From Actinoallomurus purpureus (lineage in GTDB: Bacteria > Actinomycetota > Actinomycetes > Streptosporangiales > Streptosporangiaceae): a stretch of DNA of 64,000 nucleotides. Within the stretch, counting starts at the first letter, position 1, and every line of letters starts with the position of its first letter. The stretch lies in assembly GCF_024055795.1 (NCBI RefSeq), contig NZ_JAMXMY010000025.1, positions 94,254 through 158,253 on the forward strand. Direction: 5' to 3'. Shown here in pieces: positions 49,808-57,784 of the stretch. Both the position numbers and the translations under genes were made by a program. The notes under the pieces were generated by a model. That model did no database searches, was not told where the DNA came from, and saw nothing but the letters and a program-made list of their open reading frames with translations.

Positions 49808-50797
49808 TTGGTAAAGATCTCTGACGTGGCCCACCACGCCGGCGTCTCCCCCAGCACGGTGTCGTACGTGCTGAGCGGCAAGCGGTCGATCTCGGACCAG
49901 ACGCGCCGCCGGGTCATGGACAGCATCCGGGCCCTGGGCTACCGCCCGCACGCCGGGGCCCGCGCACTTGCCAGCAACCGTTCGAACGTCATCGCGCTCG
50001 TCGTCCCGCTCCGCTCGGGCATCCACGTGCCGATCGTGATGCAGATGGTCATCGCGGCGGTGACCACCGCCCGCACGTACGACCACGACGTCCTCCTGCT
50101 GACCCAGGACGAGGGCGTGGGCGGTCTCGAGCGGGTGGCCGGCTCCTCCCTCGTCGACGCGATCATCGTGATGGACGTCGAGCTGCACGACCTGCGGCTG
50201 CCGGTGCTGCGCTCGCTCGAACGGCCGTCCGTGCTGATCGGCTTCCCCGCGGATCCGACCGGGCTGACCTGCATCGACTGGGACTTCGAGGCGGCCGGCG
50301 CGGCCTGCGCCGAGTATCTCGCCGACCTCGGACACCGCGAGATCGCGCTGATCGGCGCGCCCCCCGCAGTGTACGAACGCGGCACCGGCTTCGCCGAACG
50401 CACGAAGGCGGGCTTCCAGCGCGCCGCCGCCGAACGCGGCGTGGACGCGGTCGTCCGGCCCTGCGACCCGGACAACGCCCGCGCCGCCGCCGACGACCTT
50501 CTACGGGACCACCCGGGCCTGACCGGCATCGCGGTCCACAACGAGCCGGCCGTCGAACCGCTGCTCACGGCGTTCCGCGCGAGCGGGCGCCACATCCCCG
50601 ACGACCTGTCCCTGGTCGCCATCGCTCCCGACGACCTCGCGGAGCGGCTCGACCTCACCTCGATCTCCATCCCCGCAGAGGAGCTGGGCAGACAGGCCGT
50701 CGTCCGGCTCATGGAAAAGCTGGACGGCCACCAGCCGCCCGGCGCGACCCTGCTCCCCTCCCGCCTCGTCGTCCGGTCCAGCACCCCGGCGACCTGA
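49808..50797 (+). CDS. LacI-family regulator of the xyloglucan-type locus
   Basis: 329 aa. Helix-turn-helix VKISDVAHHAGVSPSTVSYV, hinge RPHAGARALASNRSNVIALV, then the sensor domain (LIGFPADPTGLTCIDWDFEA, DLSLVAIAPDDLAERLDLTS). The start is TTG 49808, supported by AGGAG 7 nt upstream; the longer frame from 49658 would run through both operators. It probably binds TCGAAGCGCTTCGA. Located directly before the importer and glycosidase genes. Confidence 0.88.
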   Translation: MVKISDVAHHAGVSPSTVSYVLSGKRSISDQTRRRVMDSIRALGYRPHAGARALASNRSNVIALVVPLRSGIHVPIVMQMVIAAVTTARTYDHDVLLLTQDEGVGGLERVAGSSLVDAIIVMDVELHDLRLPVLRSLERPSVLIGFPADPTGLTCIDWDFEAAGAACAEYLADLGHREIALIGAPPAVYERGTGFAERTKAGFQRAAAERGVDAVVRPCDPDNARAAADDLLRDHPGLTGIAVHNEPAVEPLLTAFRASGRHIPDDLSLVAIAPDDLAERLDLTSISIPAEELGRQAVVRLMEKLDGHQPPGATLLPSRLVVRSSTPAT

Positions 50798-50832
50798 ACC
50801 GAACGACGTCGAACCCGAACTCCTCGGCGCGA

Positions 50833-50846
50833 TTGAAGCGCTTCGA
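50833..50846. promoter_or_regulatory. LacI operator upstream of the binding-protein gene
   Basis: TTGAAGCGCTTCGA, one base from the perfect palindromes at 49781 and 57751, 30 bp before the ATG. Confidence 0.75.
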
Positions 50847-50876
50847 CATTTCCCGCACCCCCTGGAGGAAATCCCG

Positions 50877-52166
50877 ATGTTCAAGGCGACAAAGGCGCTC
50901 GCGGCCCTGACCGCGGGAATGCTGGCCCTGTCCGCGTGCGGCGGCGGGGGCGGCGGCTCTTCGTCCAAAGAGCTGAAACTGTGGCACTACGAGACCCAGG
51001 ACAGCGCCATGGGGGTGGCGTGGAACCAGGCGATCAAGGAGTTCGAGCAGACCCACCCGGGCGTCAAGGTGAAGTTCGAGGAGAAGGGCTTCGAGCAGAT
51101 CCAGAAGACCGCCCCGATGGTGCTCAACTCCAAGGACGCCCCGGACATCCTGGAGTACAACAAGGGCAACGCGACCGCCGGTCTGCTGTCCAAGCAGGGG
51201 CTGCTCACCGACATCAGCTCCGAGGTGACCAAGCGCGGCTGGGACAAGCAGCTCCCCGCAGGCGTCGCCGAGACCGCGAAGTACGACGCCAAGGGCGTCA
51301 TGGGCGGCGACAAGTGGTACGGCGTCCCGAACTACGCCGAGTACCTGCAGGTGTATTACAACAAGGCGCTGTTCGACAAATACGGCGTGAAGGTGCCGAC
51401 GACGTTCGACGAGTTCACCAAGGCGATGGACACGTTCGCCGGCAAGGGCGTCACCCCGCTGGCCAACGCGGGCGCGGAGTACCCGGCGCAGCAGTACCTC
51501 TACCAGCTGGCGCTGAGCAAGGCGGACCGGCCGTGGGTCGACCGGTTCGAGCGCTACACCGGCAAGACCGACTTCCACGACCAGGCGTGGACCTACGCGG
51601 CCACCACCTTCGCCGACTGGGCGAAGAAGGGCTACGTCGCCAAGAACTCGGTGGGCGTCAAGGCCGAGGACGCCGGCACCTCGTTCATGTCGGGCAAGTA
51701 CCCGATGTTCTTCTCCGGCAGCTGGTGGTACGGCCGCTTCGAGAAGGAGATCAAGAACTTCCAGTGGGACACGTTCCTCTGGCCGGGCAGCAAGATGACG
51801 CTCGGGTCGAGCGGCAACCTCTGGGTCGTCCCGAAGGGGTCGAAGAACAAGGACCTCGCCTATGACTTCATCAACATCACGATGAAGAAGGACATCCAGA
51901 ACCTGCTCGCCAACAACGGCGGCGTGCCGGTCGCGGGCGACCCCGCCGGCGTCACCGACCCGAAGAACAAGAAGCTCATCCAGAACTACCAGACCCTGGC
52001 CGGCAACGACGGCCTGGGCTACTACCCGGACTGGCCGGCGCCGGGCTACTACGACGTGCTCGTGGCCGGGACGCAGAAGCTCATCAACGGCACCGCGTCG
52101 CCGAGCTCGGTCCTGGACGGCTTCGCCAAGCCGTACAACGAGAACCTCTCGAACATCGGCCACTAG
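50877..52166 (+). CDS. Sugar-binding lipoprotein of the xyloglucan-type importer
   Basis: 429 aa. Signal peptide MFKATKALAALTAGMLALSA with lipobox SAC at Cys21, then a Gly/Ser linker. The mature part (LKLWHYETQDSAMGVAWNQA, APDILEYNKGNATAGLLSKQ, LQVYYNKALFDKYGVKVPTT) is a family 1 solute-binding protein. GGAGGAA precedes the ATG. First structural gene of the operon 50877-57719. The ligand is inferred to be a xylosylated gluco-oligosaccharide from the enzymes downstream. Confidence 0.9.
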   Translation: MFKATKALAALTAGMLALSACGGGGGGSSSKELKLWHYETQDSAMGVAWNQAIKEFEQTHPGVKVKFEEKGFEQIQKTAPMVLNSKDAPDILEYNKGNATAGLLSKQGLLTDISSEVTKRGWDKQLPAGVAETAKYDAKGVMGGDKWYGVPNYAEYLQVYYNKALFDKYGVKVPTTFDEFTKAMDTFAGKGVTPLANAGAEYPAQQYLYQLALSKADRPWVDRFERYTGKTDFHDQAWTYAATTFADWAKKGYVAKNSVGVKAEDAGTSFMSGKYPMFFSGSWWYGRFEKEIKNFQWDTFLWPGSKMTLGSSGNLWVVPKGSKNKDLAYDFINITMKKDIQNLLANNGGVPVAGDPAGVTDPKNKKLIQNYQTLAGNDGLGYYPDWPAPGYYDVLVAGTQKLINGTASPSSVLDGFAKPYNENLSNIGH

Positions 52167-52230
52167 CGATTCGCCGAATCGCGGGAGGCGGGCAGGACCG
52201 ACCGCCCGCCTCCCGTACCGGAGACACACG

Positions 52231-53178
52231 ATGACCCAAACCCTGAGCGCGCCGCCCGCCGAGGCCGTGTCCAAGCCCACCGGACGGCCGCGTCGCGGCC
52301 TGTCCTACTCCGTCTACCTGATCCCCAGCGCGGTGCTGTTCGTCGCCGTCATCCTGGTGCCGTTCGTCATGAACATCGGCTTCAGCCTGACCAAGTGGGA
52401 CGGCATCGGCTCGCCCGAGTGGGTCGGGCTGGACAACTACACGAAGCTGCTGTCCGACGGGACCTTCTGGGCCTCGTTCGGGCACAACGTCGCGCTCGTC
52501 TTCGCGATGGCGATCATCCCGTTGATGATCGGGCTGGTCCTGGCCGCCGCGCTGTTCGACTTCATCGCCAAGCGGTTCGGCCCGCGCACCGCGGCGGTCC
52601 TGCGGGCGTGCGTCTACCTGCCGCAGGTGCTGCCGTTCGCGGTGGCCGGCATCGTGTGGGCCTGGATCCTGGCTCCCGACAACGGCGCCCTGAACTCCGC
52701 CCTCAAGGCCGTCGGCCTCGCCTCGCTGCGCGAGGACTGGCTGGGCGACCAGAAGCTCGCCCTCTACACGGTGATGGGCGTGATGATCTGGGTGCAGATC
52801 GGCTTCCCGCTCGTCGTCTTCATGGCGGGCCTGCAGCGCGTCGATCCCTCCCTGTACGAGGCCGCGGACATCGACGGCGCGTCGTGGTGGCGGAAGTTCT
52901 GGCACATCACGGTGCCGCAGATCCGCCCGGAAATCTACGTGGTGCTGCTGACCTGCACCGTCGCCGCGATCAAAAGCTTCGACAAGATCTTCATCCTGAC
53001 CAAGGGCGGGCCCGGCGGGGCGACGACCGTCCCGGCGTACTACTCGTACCAGAACTTCTTTGAAAAGACCCAGGTCGGCTACGGCGCCGCGATCGCGACC
53101 GTGCTGACGCTCATCATCGTCGCGGTCACGGCGGTGCTGATCAGCCGCCAGAACAAGGCCGAGGGGGCGGACCGATGA
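52231..53178 (+). CDS. ABC sugar permease, MalF type
   Basis: 315 aa, about six membrane helices (first: LSYSVYLIPSAVLFVAVILV). EAA loop EAADIDGASWWRKFWHITVP. Overlaps the next permease gene by 4 nt. Works with the binding lipoprotein at 50877 and an ATPase encoded elsewhere. Confidence 0.9.
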   Translation: MTQTLSAPPAEAVSKPTGRPRRGLSYSVYLIPSAVLFVAVILVPFVMNIGFSLTKWDGIGSPEWVGLDNYTKLLSDGTFWASFGHNVALVFAMAIIPLMIGLVLAAALFDFIAKRFGPRTAAVLRACVYLPQVLPFAVAGIVWAWILAPDNGALNSALKAVGLASLREDWLGDQKLALYTVMGVMIWVQIGFPLVVFMAGLQRVDPSLYEAADIDGASWWRKFWHITVPQIRPEIYVVLLTCTVAAIKSFDKIFILTKGGPGGATTVPAYYSYQNFFEKTQVGYGAAIATVLTLIIVAVTAVLISRQNKAEGADR

Positions 53179-54056
53179 CCTCCATCAGCGCCAAGCGTGG
53201 CGTCCCGGCGCGCAGGCCTCGCGCGACCGTGCACCGGCGGACGCCGGGGGCCTGGGCGGTGCTCGTGTCGCTCGCCGTGCTCGCGGTGGTGATGCTGCTG
53301 CCGTTCGTCATCATCACGTTCAACGCGTTCAAGTCCCCGGCGGATTACTCCAGCCACGGCCCGCTCAGCGTGCCCAAGGGCCTGTACCTGCAGGGCATCA
53401 AGGACTTCTGGGAGCGCGTCGACTTCGGCGCCAAGCTCGTCAACAGCCTGATCATCAGCGGCTCGGTCGCGATCCTCGCGGTGATCCTGTCGGTGCTGAA
53501 CGCCTACGCGCTCGGCATCGGCCGGATCAAGGGCCGCGTGTCGATCCTCGTACTGTTCCTGCTGGCCAACACCGTGCCGCAGGAGGTGCTGGTCTACCCG
53601 CTGTACTTCCTGTCGAAGAAGGTCGGCCTGTACGACACGCGGCTCAGCATCATCATCATCTTCACCGCGATCCAGACGGCGTTCGGCACGTACCTGCTGT
53701 CGTCGGTGCTGTCGGCGTTCCCGCGCGAGATCCTCGAGGCGGCGCGGATGGACGGCGCGGGCCGGTTCCGCGTCCTGTGGCGCGTCGTCGTGCCGATCAG
53801 CCGGCCGACCCTCGGCGTGCTGTTCGTCTTCTTCTTCATCTGGACGTGGAACGAGTTCTTCCTCCCGATGATCTTCCTGATCTCCAACGAGAACCAGACG
53901 GTGCCGGTCGCGCTCGGCGTGCTCCAGGGCCAGAAGCTCATGGACGCCACCATGACCAGCGCGTCAGCCCTGCTCGGGATCATCCCGGCGGTCGTCTTCT
54001 TCCTGATCTTCCAGCGCACGCTCACCCGCGGCATCACCGTCGGTGCCGTCAAGTAA
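53175..54056 (+). CDS. ABC sugar permease, MalG type
   Basis: 293 aa, about six membrane helices (first near WAVLVSLAVLAVVMLLPFVI). EAA loop EAARMDGAGRFRVLWRVVVP. ATGA overlap with the MalF-type gene and 16 bp before the GH31 gene, so one transcript carries transport and hydrolysis. Confidence 0.9.
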   Translation: MTSISAKRGVPARRPRATVHRRTPGAWAVLVSLAVLAVVMLLPFVIITFNAFKSPADYSSHGPLSVPKGLYLQGIKDFWERVDFGAKLVNSLIISGSVAILAVILSVLNAYALGIGRIKGRVSILVLFLLANTVPQEVLVYPLYFLSKKVGLYDTRLSIIIIFTAIQTAFGTYLLSSVLSAFPREILEAARMDGAGRFRVLWRVVVPISRPTLGVLFVFFFIWTWNEFFLPMIFLISNENQTVPVALGVLQGQKLMDATMTSASALLGIIPAVVFFLIFQRTLTRGITVGAVK

Positions 54057-54072
54057 GAGAAGGACCCACCCT

Positions 54073-56385
54073 TTGAGATTCACCGACGGCTACTGGATGC
54101 TGCAGGACGGCGTGCAGGCCTCGTACCCGGTCGAAGTCCTCGACGTACAGGCCGCCGCCGACTCGCTCAGCGTCTACGCGCCGACCCAGCACATCCGGCA
54201 CCGAGGCGACCTGCTCAAGGGCCCGCAGCTCACCCTGACCTACACCTCCCCCATGCCGGACGTCATCGGGGTGACGGTCACCCACTTCGACGGCGAGGTC
54301 CCCCGGGACCCGAGGTTCCGGCTGAACGAGCAGCGCGCCGACGTGACCGTGACCGTCGACGACGAGGCCGCGTCCCTCACCTCCGGCGCGCTGTCCGTAC
54401 GGGTCGCCCGCCAGGGCCCCTGGCGCGTCGACTTCTCCGCCGGCGGCCGGGTCATCACCGGCGGCGGCGGGAAGACCACGGCCATCGTGGAGACCGGGGA
54501 CGGCCGGCACCACATCCGCGAACAGCTCGACCTCGGCGTCGGCCACCACGTGTACGGGCTCGGCGAGCGCTTCGGCCCGCTGGTCAAGAACGGCCAGACC
54601 GTCGACATCTGGAACGCCGACGGCGGCACCGCCAGCGAGCAGGCGTACAAGAACGTGCCGTTCTACCTGACCGACGCGGGCTACGGCGTCTTCGTCGACC
54701 ACCCCGGGCACGTGTCGTACGAGGTGGCCTCCGAGGTCGTGACGCGCACGCAGTTCAGCGTCGAGGGCCAGTCGCTGCGCTACTTCGTCATCTACGGGCC
54801 GACGCCGAAGGACATCCTGCGCAAGTACACGGCGCTGACCGGCCGCCCGGCGCGGGTGCCCACCTGGTCGTACGGCCTGTGGCTGTCCACGTCGTTCACC
54901 ACGTCGTACGACGAGGACACGGTCTCCGGCTTCATCGACGGGATGGCCGAGCGGGACCTGCCGCTGTCGGTGTTCCACTTCGACTGCTTCTGGATGCGCG
55001 AGTTCCACTGGTGCGACTTCGAGTGGGACCCGCGCACGTTCCCCGACCCGGAGGGCATGCTCCGGCGCCTGAAGGCGCGCGGCCTGAAGATCTGCGTGTG
55101 GATCAACCCGTACATCGCGCAGCGGTCGAAGCTGTTCGAGGAGGGCGGGGAGCGCGGCTTCCTGGTGAAGAAGCCGAACGGCGACGTCTGGCAGTGGGAC
55201 AAGTGGCAGCCCGGCATGGGCCTGGTGGACTTCACCAACCCCGAGGCCCGCGAGTGGTACGCCGCGAAGCTGGACGCGCTGCTCGACATGGGCGTGGACT
55301 GCTTCAAGACCGACTTCGGCGAGCGCATCCCGACGGACGTCGTCTACTTCGACGGCTCGGACCCCGAGCGGATGCACAACTACTACACGCACCTGTACAA
55401 CGAGACCGTGTTCGAGCTGCTGCGCAAGCGCCGGGGCGAGGGTGAGGCCGTGGTGTTCGCCCGGTCGGCCACGGCGGGGTCTCAGGCGTTCCCGGTGCAC
55501 TGGGGCGGCGACTGCGAGTCGACGTTCGAGGCGATGGCCGAGGACCTGCGCGGCGGGCTGTCGCTGAGCATGTCGGGGTTCGGCTACTGGAGCCATGACA
55601 TCGGCGGCTTCGAGGGCACGCCGGACCCGGCCCTGTTCAAGCGGTGGATCGCGTTCGGCCTGCTGTCCTCGCACAGCCGGCTGCACGGCAGTCAGTCCTA
55701 CCGGGTGCCGTGGCTGTTCGACGATGAGGCCGTCGACGTCCTGCGCGTCTTCACGAAGCTGAAGGCACGCCTCATGCCGTACATCCTGGGCGCGGCGCGG
55801 GAGACGTACAGCGAGGGCATCCCGATGATGCGCTCGATGGTCGTGGAGTTCCCCGACGACCCGGCCGTCAGCCACCTCGACCGGCAGTACATGCTCGGCG
55901 GGGACCTGCTGGTCGCGCCGGTCTTCTCGGCCGACGACGAGACGGCCTACTACGTGCCCGAGGGCACCTGGACGCACGTCCTGACGGGCGAGCCGGTGAC
56001 CGGTGGGCGCTGGGTCCGGGAGCGACACGGCTTCCTGAGCGTCCCGCTGCTGGCCCGGCCGGGCTCGGTGATCCCGCTGGGCGCGGTCGACGACCGCCCG
56101 GACTACGACTACGCCGACGGCGTCACGCTGCACGCGTACGCGCTGCCGGACGGCGCGCGGGTCACGACGGAGGTCCCGGACACCTCCGGCGAGGTCGTGG
56201 CGACCTTCACCACCGCCCGGGACGGCGACGTGGTCACGGTGACCGGGCGGGACGCCGCGAACTGGCGGGTGCTGCTCGTCGGCGTCCGGTCGGGCGACGT
56301 CGAGGGCGGCACGGTCACCGAGCATGAACAGGGCCTCCTCGTCGAGGCCACCGGCGACACCGTCACGATCAGAGGGATCTCATGA
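54073..56385 (+). CDS. GH31 alpha-xylosidase, YicI-like
   Basis: 770 aa, no signal peptide, cytoplasmic. The nucleophile is Asp414 in [13 protein letters not shown], text shared with E. coli YicI (Asp416), and the acid/base is Asp480 in HWGGDCEST. The KTDFGE form, rather than the DMNE form, marks the alpha-xylosidase subgroup. It removes alpha-1,6-xylose from the non-reducing end of xyloglucan oligosaccharides. Start TTG 54073 ([13 protein letters not shown]), with AGAAGG upstream. Overlaps the GH1 gene by 4 nt. Confidence 0.88.
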   Translation: MRFTDGYWMLQDGVQASYPVEVLDVQAAADSLSVYAPTQHIRHRGDLLKGPQLTLTYTSPMPDVIGVTVTHFDGEVPRDPRFRLNEQRADVTVTVDDEAASLTSGALSVRVARQGPWRVDFSAGGRVITGGGGKTTAIVETGDGRHHIREQLDLGVGHHVYGLGERFGPLVKNGQTVDIWNADGGTASEQAYKNVPFYLTDAGYGVFVDHPGHVSYEVASEVVTRTQFSVEGQSLRYFVIYGPTPKDILRKYTALTGRPARVPTWSYGLWLSTSFTTSYDEDTVSGFIDGMAERDLPLSVFHFDCFWMREFHWCDFEWDPRTFPDPEGMLRRLKARGLKICVWINPYIAQRSKLFEEGGERGFLVKKPNGDVWQWDKWQPGMGLVDFTNPEAREWYAAKLDALLDMGVDCFKTDFGERIPTDVVYFDGSDPERMHNYYTHLYNETVFELLRKRRGEGEAVVFARSATAGSQAFPVHWGGDCESTFEAMAEDLRGGLSLSMSGFGYWSHDIGGFEGTPDPALFKRWIAFGLLSSHSRLHGSQSYRVPWLFDDEAVDVLRVFTKLKARLMPYILGAARETYSEGIPMMRSMVVEFPDDPAVSHLDRQYMLGGDLLVAPVFSADDETAYYVPEGTWTHVLTGEPVTGGRWVRERHGFLSVPLLARPGSVIPLGAVDDRPDYDYADGVTLHAYALPDGARVTTEVPDTSGEVVATFTTARDGDVVTVTGRDAANWRVLLVGVRSGDVEGGTVTEHEQGLLVEATGDTVTIRGIS

Positions 56386-57719
56386 CCGAATTTCTGTGGG
56401 GCGCGGCGACGGCGGCCTACCAGATCGAGGGCGCGGCCCGCGAGGACGGCCGGGTGCCGTCGATCTGGGACACCTACAGCCACACGCCGGGCCGGGTGCG
56501 AAGCGGCGACACCGGTGACGTGGCCGCCGACCACTACCACCGGTGGCCCGAGGACGTCGAGATCATGCGGGAGCTGGGCCTGGGGGCGTACCGCTTCTCC
56601 ATCGCCTGGCCGCGCATCCACGACCAGCGCGGGATCGACTTCTACTCCCGGCTCGTCGACGCGCTGCTCGAGTGCGGGATCAGGCCGGTCGCCACGCTCT
56701 ACCACTGGGACCTGCCGCAGGAGCTGGAGGACGCCGGCGGGTGGACGGCGCGCGACACCGCCTACCGGTTCGCCGAGTACGCCGAGCGGATCGGCGCGGC
56801 CCTCGGCGACCGCGTGCACCTGTGGACCACGCTGAACGAGCCGTGGTGCTCAGCGTTCCTCGGCTACGGCTCCGGTGTGCACGCACCGGGCCTGACCGAC
56901 CCGGCGGCGGCGCTGACCGCGGCGCACCACCTCAACCTCGCGCACGGCCTGGCCGCGCGCGTGCTGCCGGGTAAGGTGTCGGTCACCCTCAACCTGCACC
57001 ACGTGCGTGGCGAGGACGCCGACGCCGTGCGCCAGGTCGACGCGGTCGCCAACCGGGTCTTCCTCGGGCCGATGCTGGCGGGCGCCTACCCGGCCGACCT
57101 GCTGGAGGACACCGAGCAGATCACCGACTGGGCGTTCGTCCGTGAGGGTGACGAGGCGACCTGCGCCGCGCCGATCGACGTGCTCGGAGTGAATTACTAC
57201 GCCCCGACGCTCGTACGGCGCTGGGACGGCGTGTCACCCCGGGACACCGCGGACGGGCACGGGAACGGCACGGCGTCGCCGTGGGTGGGCTGCGACGACA
57301 TCGACTTCCTCCCGCAGCCGGGCCCGTACACCGAGATGGGCTGGCCGATCGACGCGACCGGGCTGACCGAGCTGCTGCTGCGGCTGCACCGCGACCACCC
57401 CGCCGTCCCGTTGATGATCACCGAGAACGGCGCGGCGTTCGACGACCGCGTCGACGCCGACGGCCGGGTGCGCGACCAGCGCCGGATCGACTACGTGCGC
57501 GACCACCTGGCGGCGGTCGGGCGGGCGCGGGAGGCCGGGGCGGACGTGCGCGGCTACTTCGTCTGGTCGCTGCTGGACAACTTCGAGTGGGCGTACGGCT
57601 ACTCGAAGCGATTCGGCATCGTGCACGTGGACTACGCGACGCAGAAGCGCACCTGGAAGGACAGCGCGCGCTGGTACCGCGACGTCATCGCGGACTCCCC
57701 TCAGGGGCCGGGTCAGTAG
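56382..57719 (+). CDS. GH1 beta-glucosidase
   Basis: 445 aa cytoplasmic enzyme. [20 protein letters not shown] is the family N-terminal signature; acid/base Glu153 in TTLNEPW; nucleophile Glu348 in MITENGAAF. It cleaves terminal beta-glucose once xylose is removed, so it fits as the partner of the GH31 enzyme. ATGA overlap with GH31; last gene of the operon before the GH3 promoter. Confidence 0.93.
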   Translation: MTEFLWGAATAAYQIEGAAREDGRVPSIWDTYSHTPGRVRSGDTGDVAADHYHRWPEDVEIMRELGLGAYRFSIAWPRIHDQRGIDFYSRLVDALLECGIRPVATLYHWDLPQELEDAGGWTARDTAYRFAEYAERIGAALGDRVHLWTTLNEPWCSAFLGYGSGVHAPGLTDPAAALTAAHHLNLAHGLAARVLPGKVSVTLNLHHVRGEDADAVRQVDAVANRVFLGPMLAGAYPADLLEDTEQITDWAFVREGDEATCAAPIDVLGVNYYAPTLVRRWDGVSPRDTADGHGNGTASPWVGCDDIDFLPQPGPYTEMGWPIDATGLTELLLRLHRDHPAVPLMITENGAAFDDRVDADGRVRDQRRIDYVRDHLAAVGRAREAGADVRGYFVWSLLDNFEWAYGYSKRFGIVHVDYATQKRTWKDSARWYRDVIADSPQGPGQ

Positions 57720-57750
57720 GAAGCACCACTGTTTTTCGGGGGCAACACCG

Positions 57751-57764
57751 TCGAAGCGCTTCGA
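57751..57764. promoter_or_regulatory. LacI operator upstream of the GH3 gene
   Basis: TCGAAGCGCTTCGA, identical to the site at 49781, 20 bp before the GH3 start. It gives GH3 its own regulated promoter. Confidence 0.75.
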
Positions 57765-57784
57765 CTAACAGGAGGTCGTGGCAA

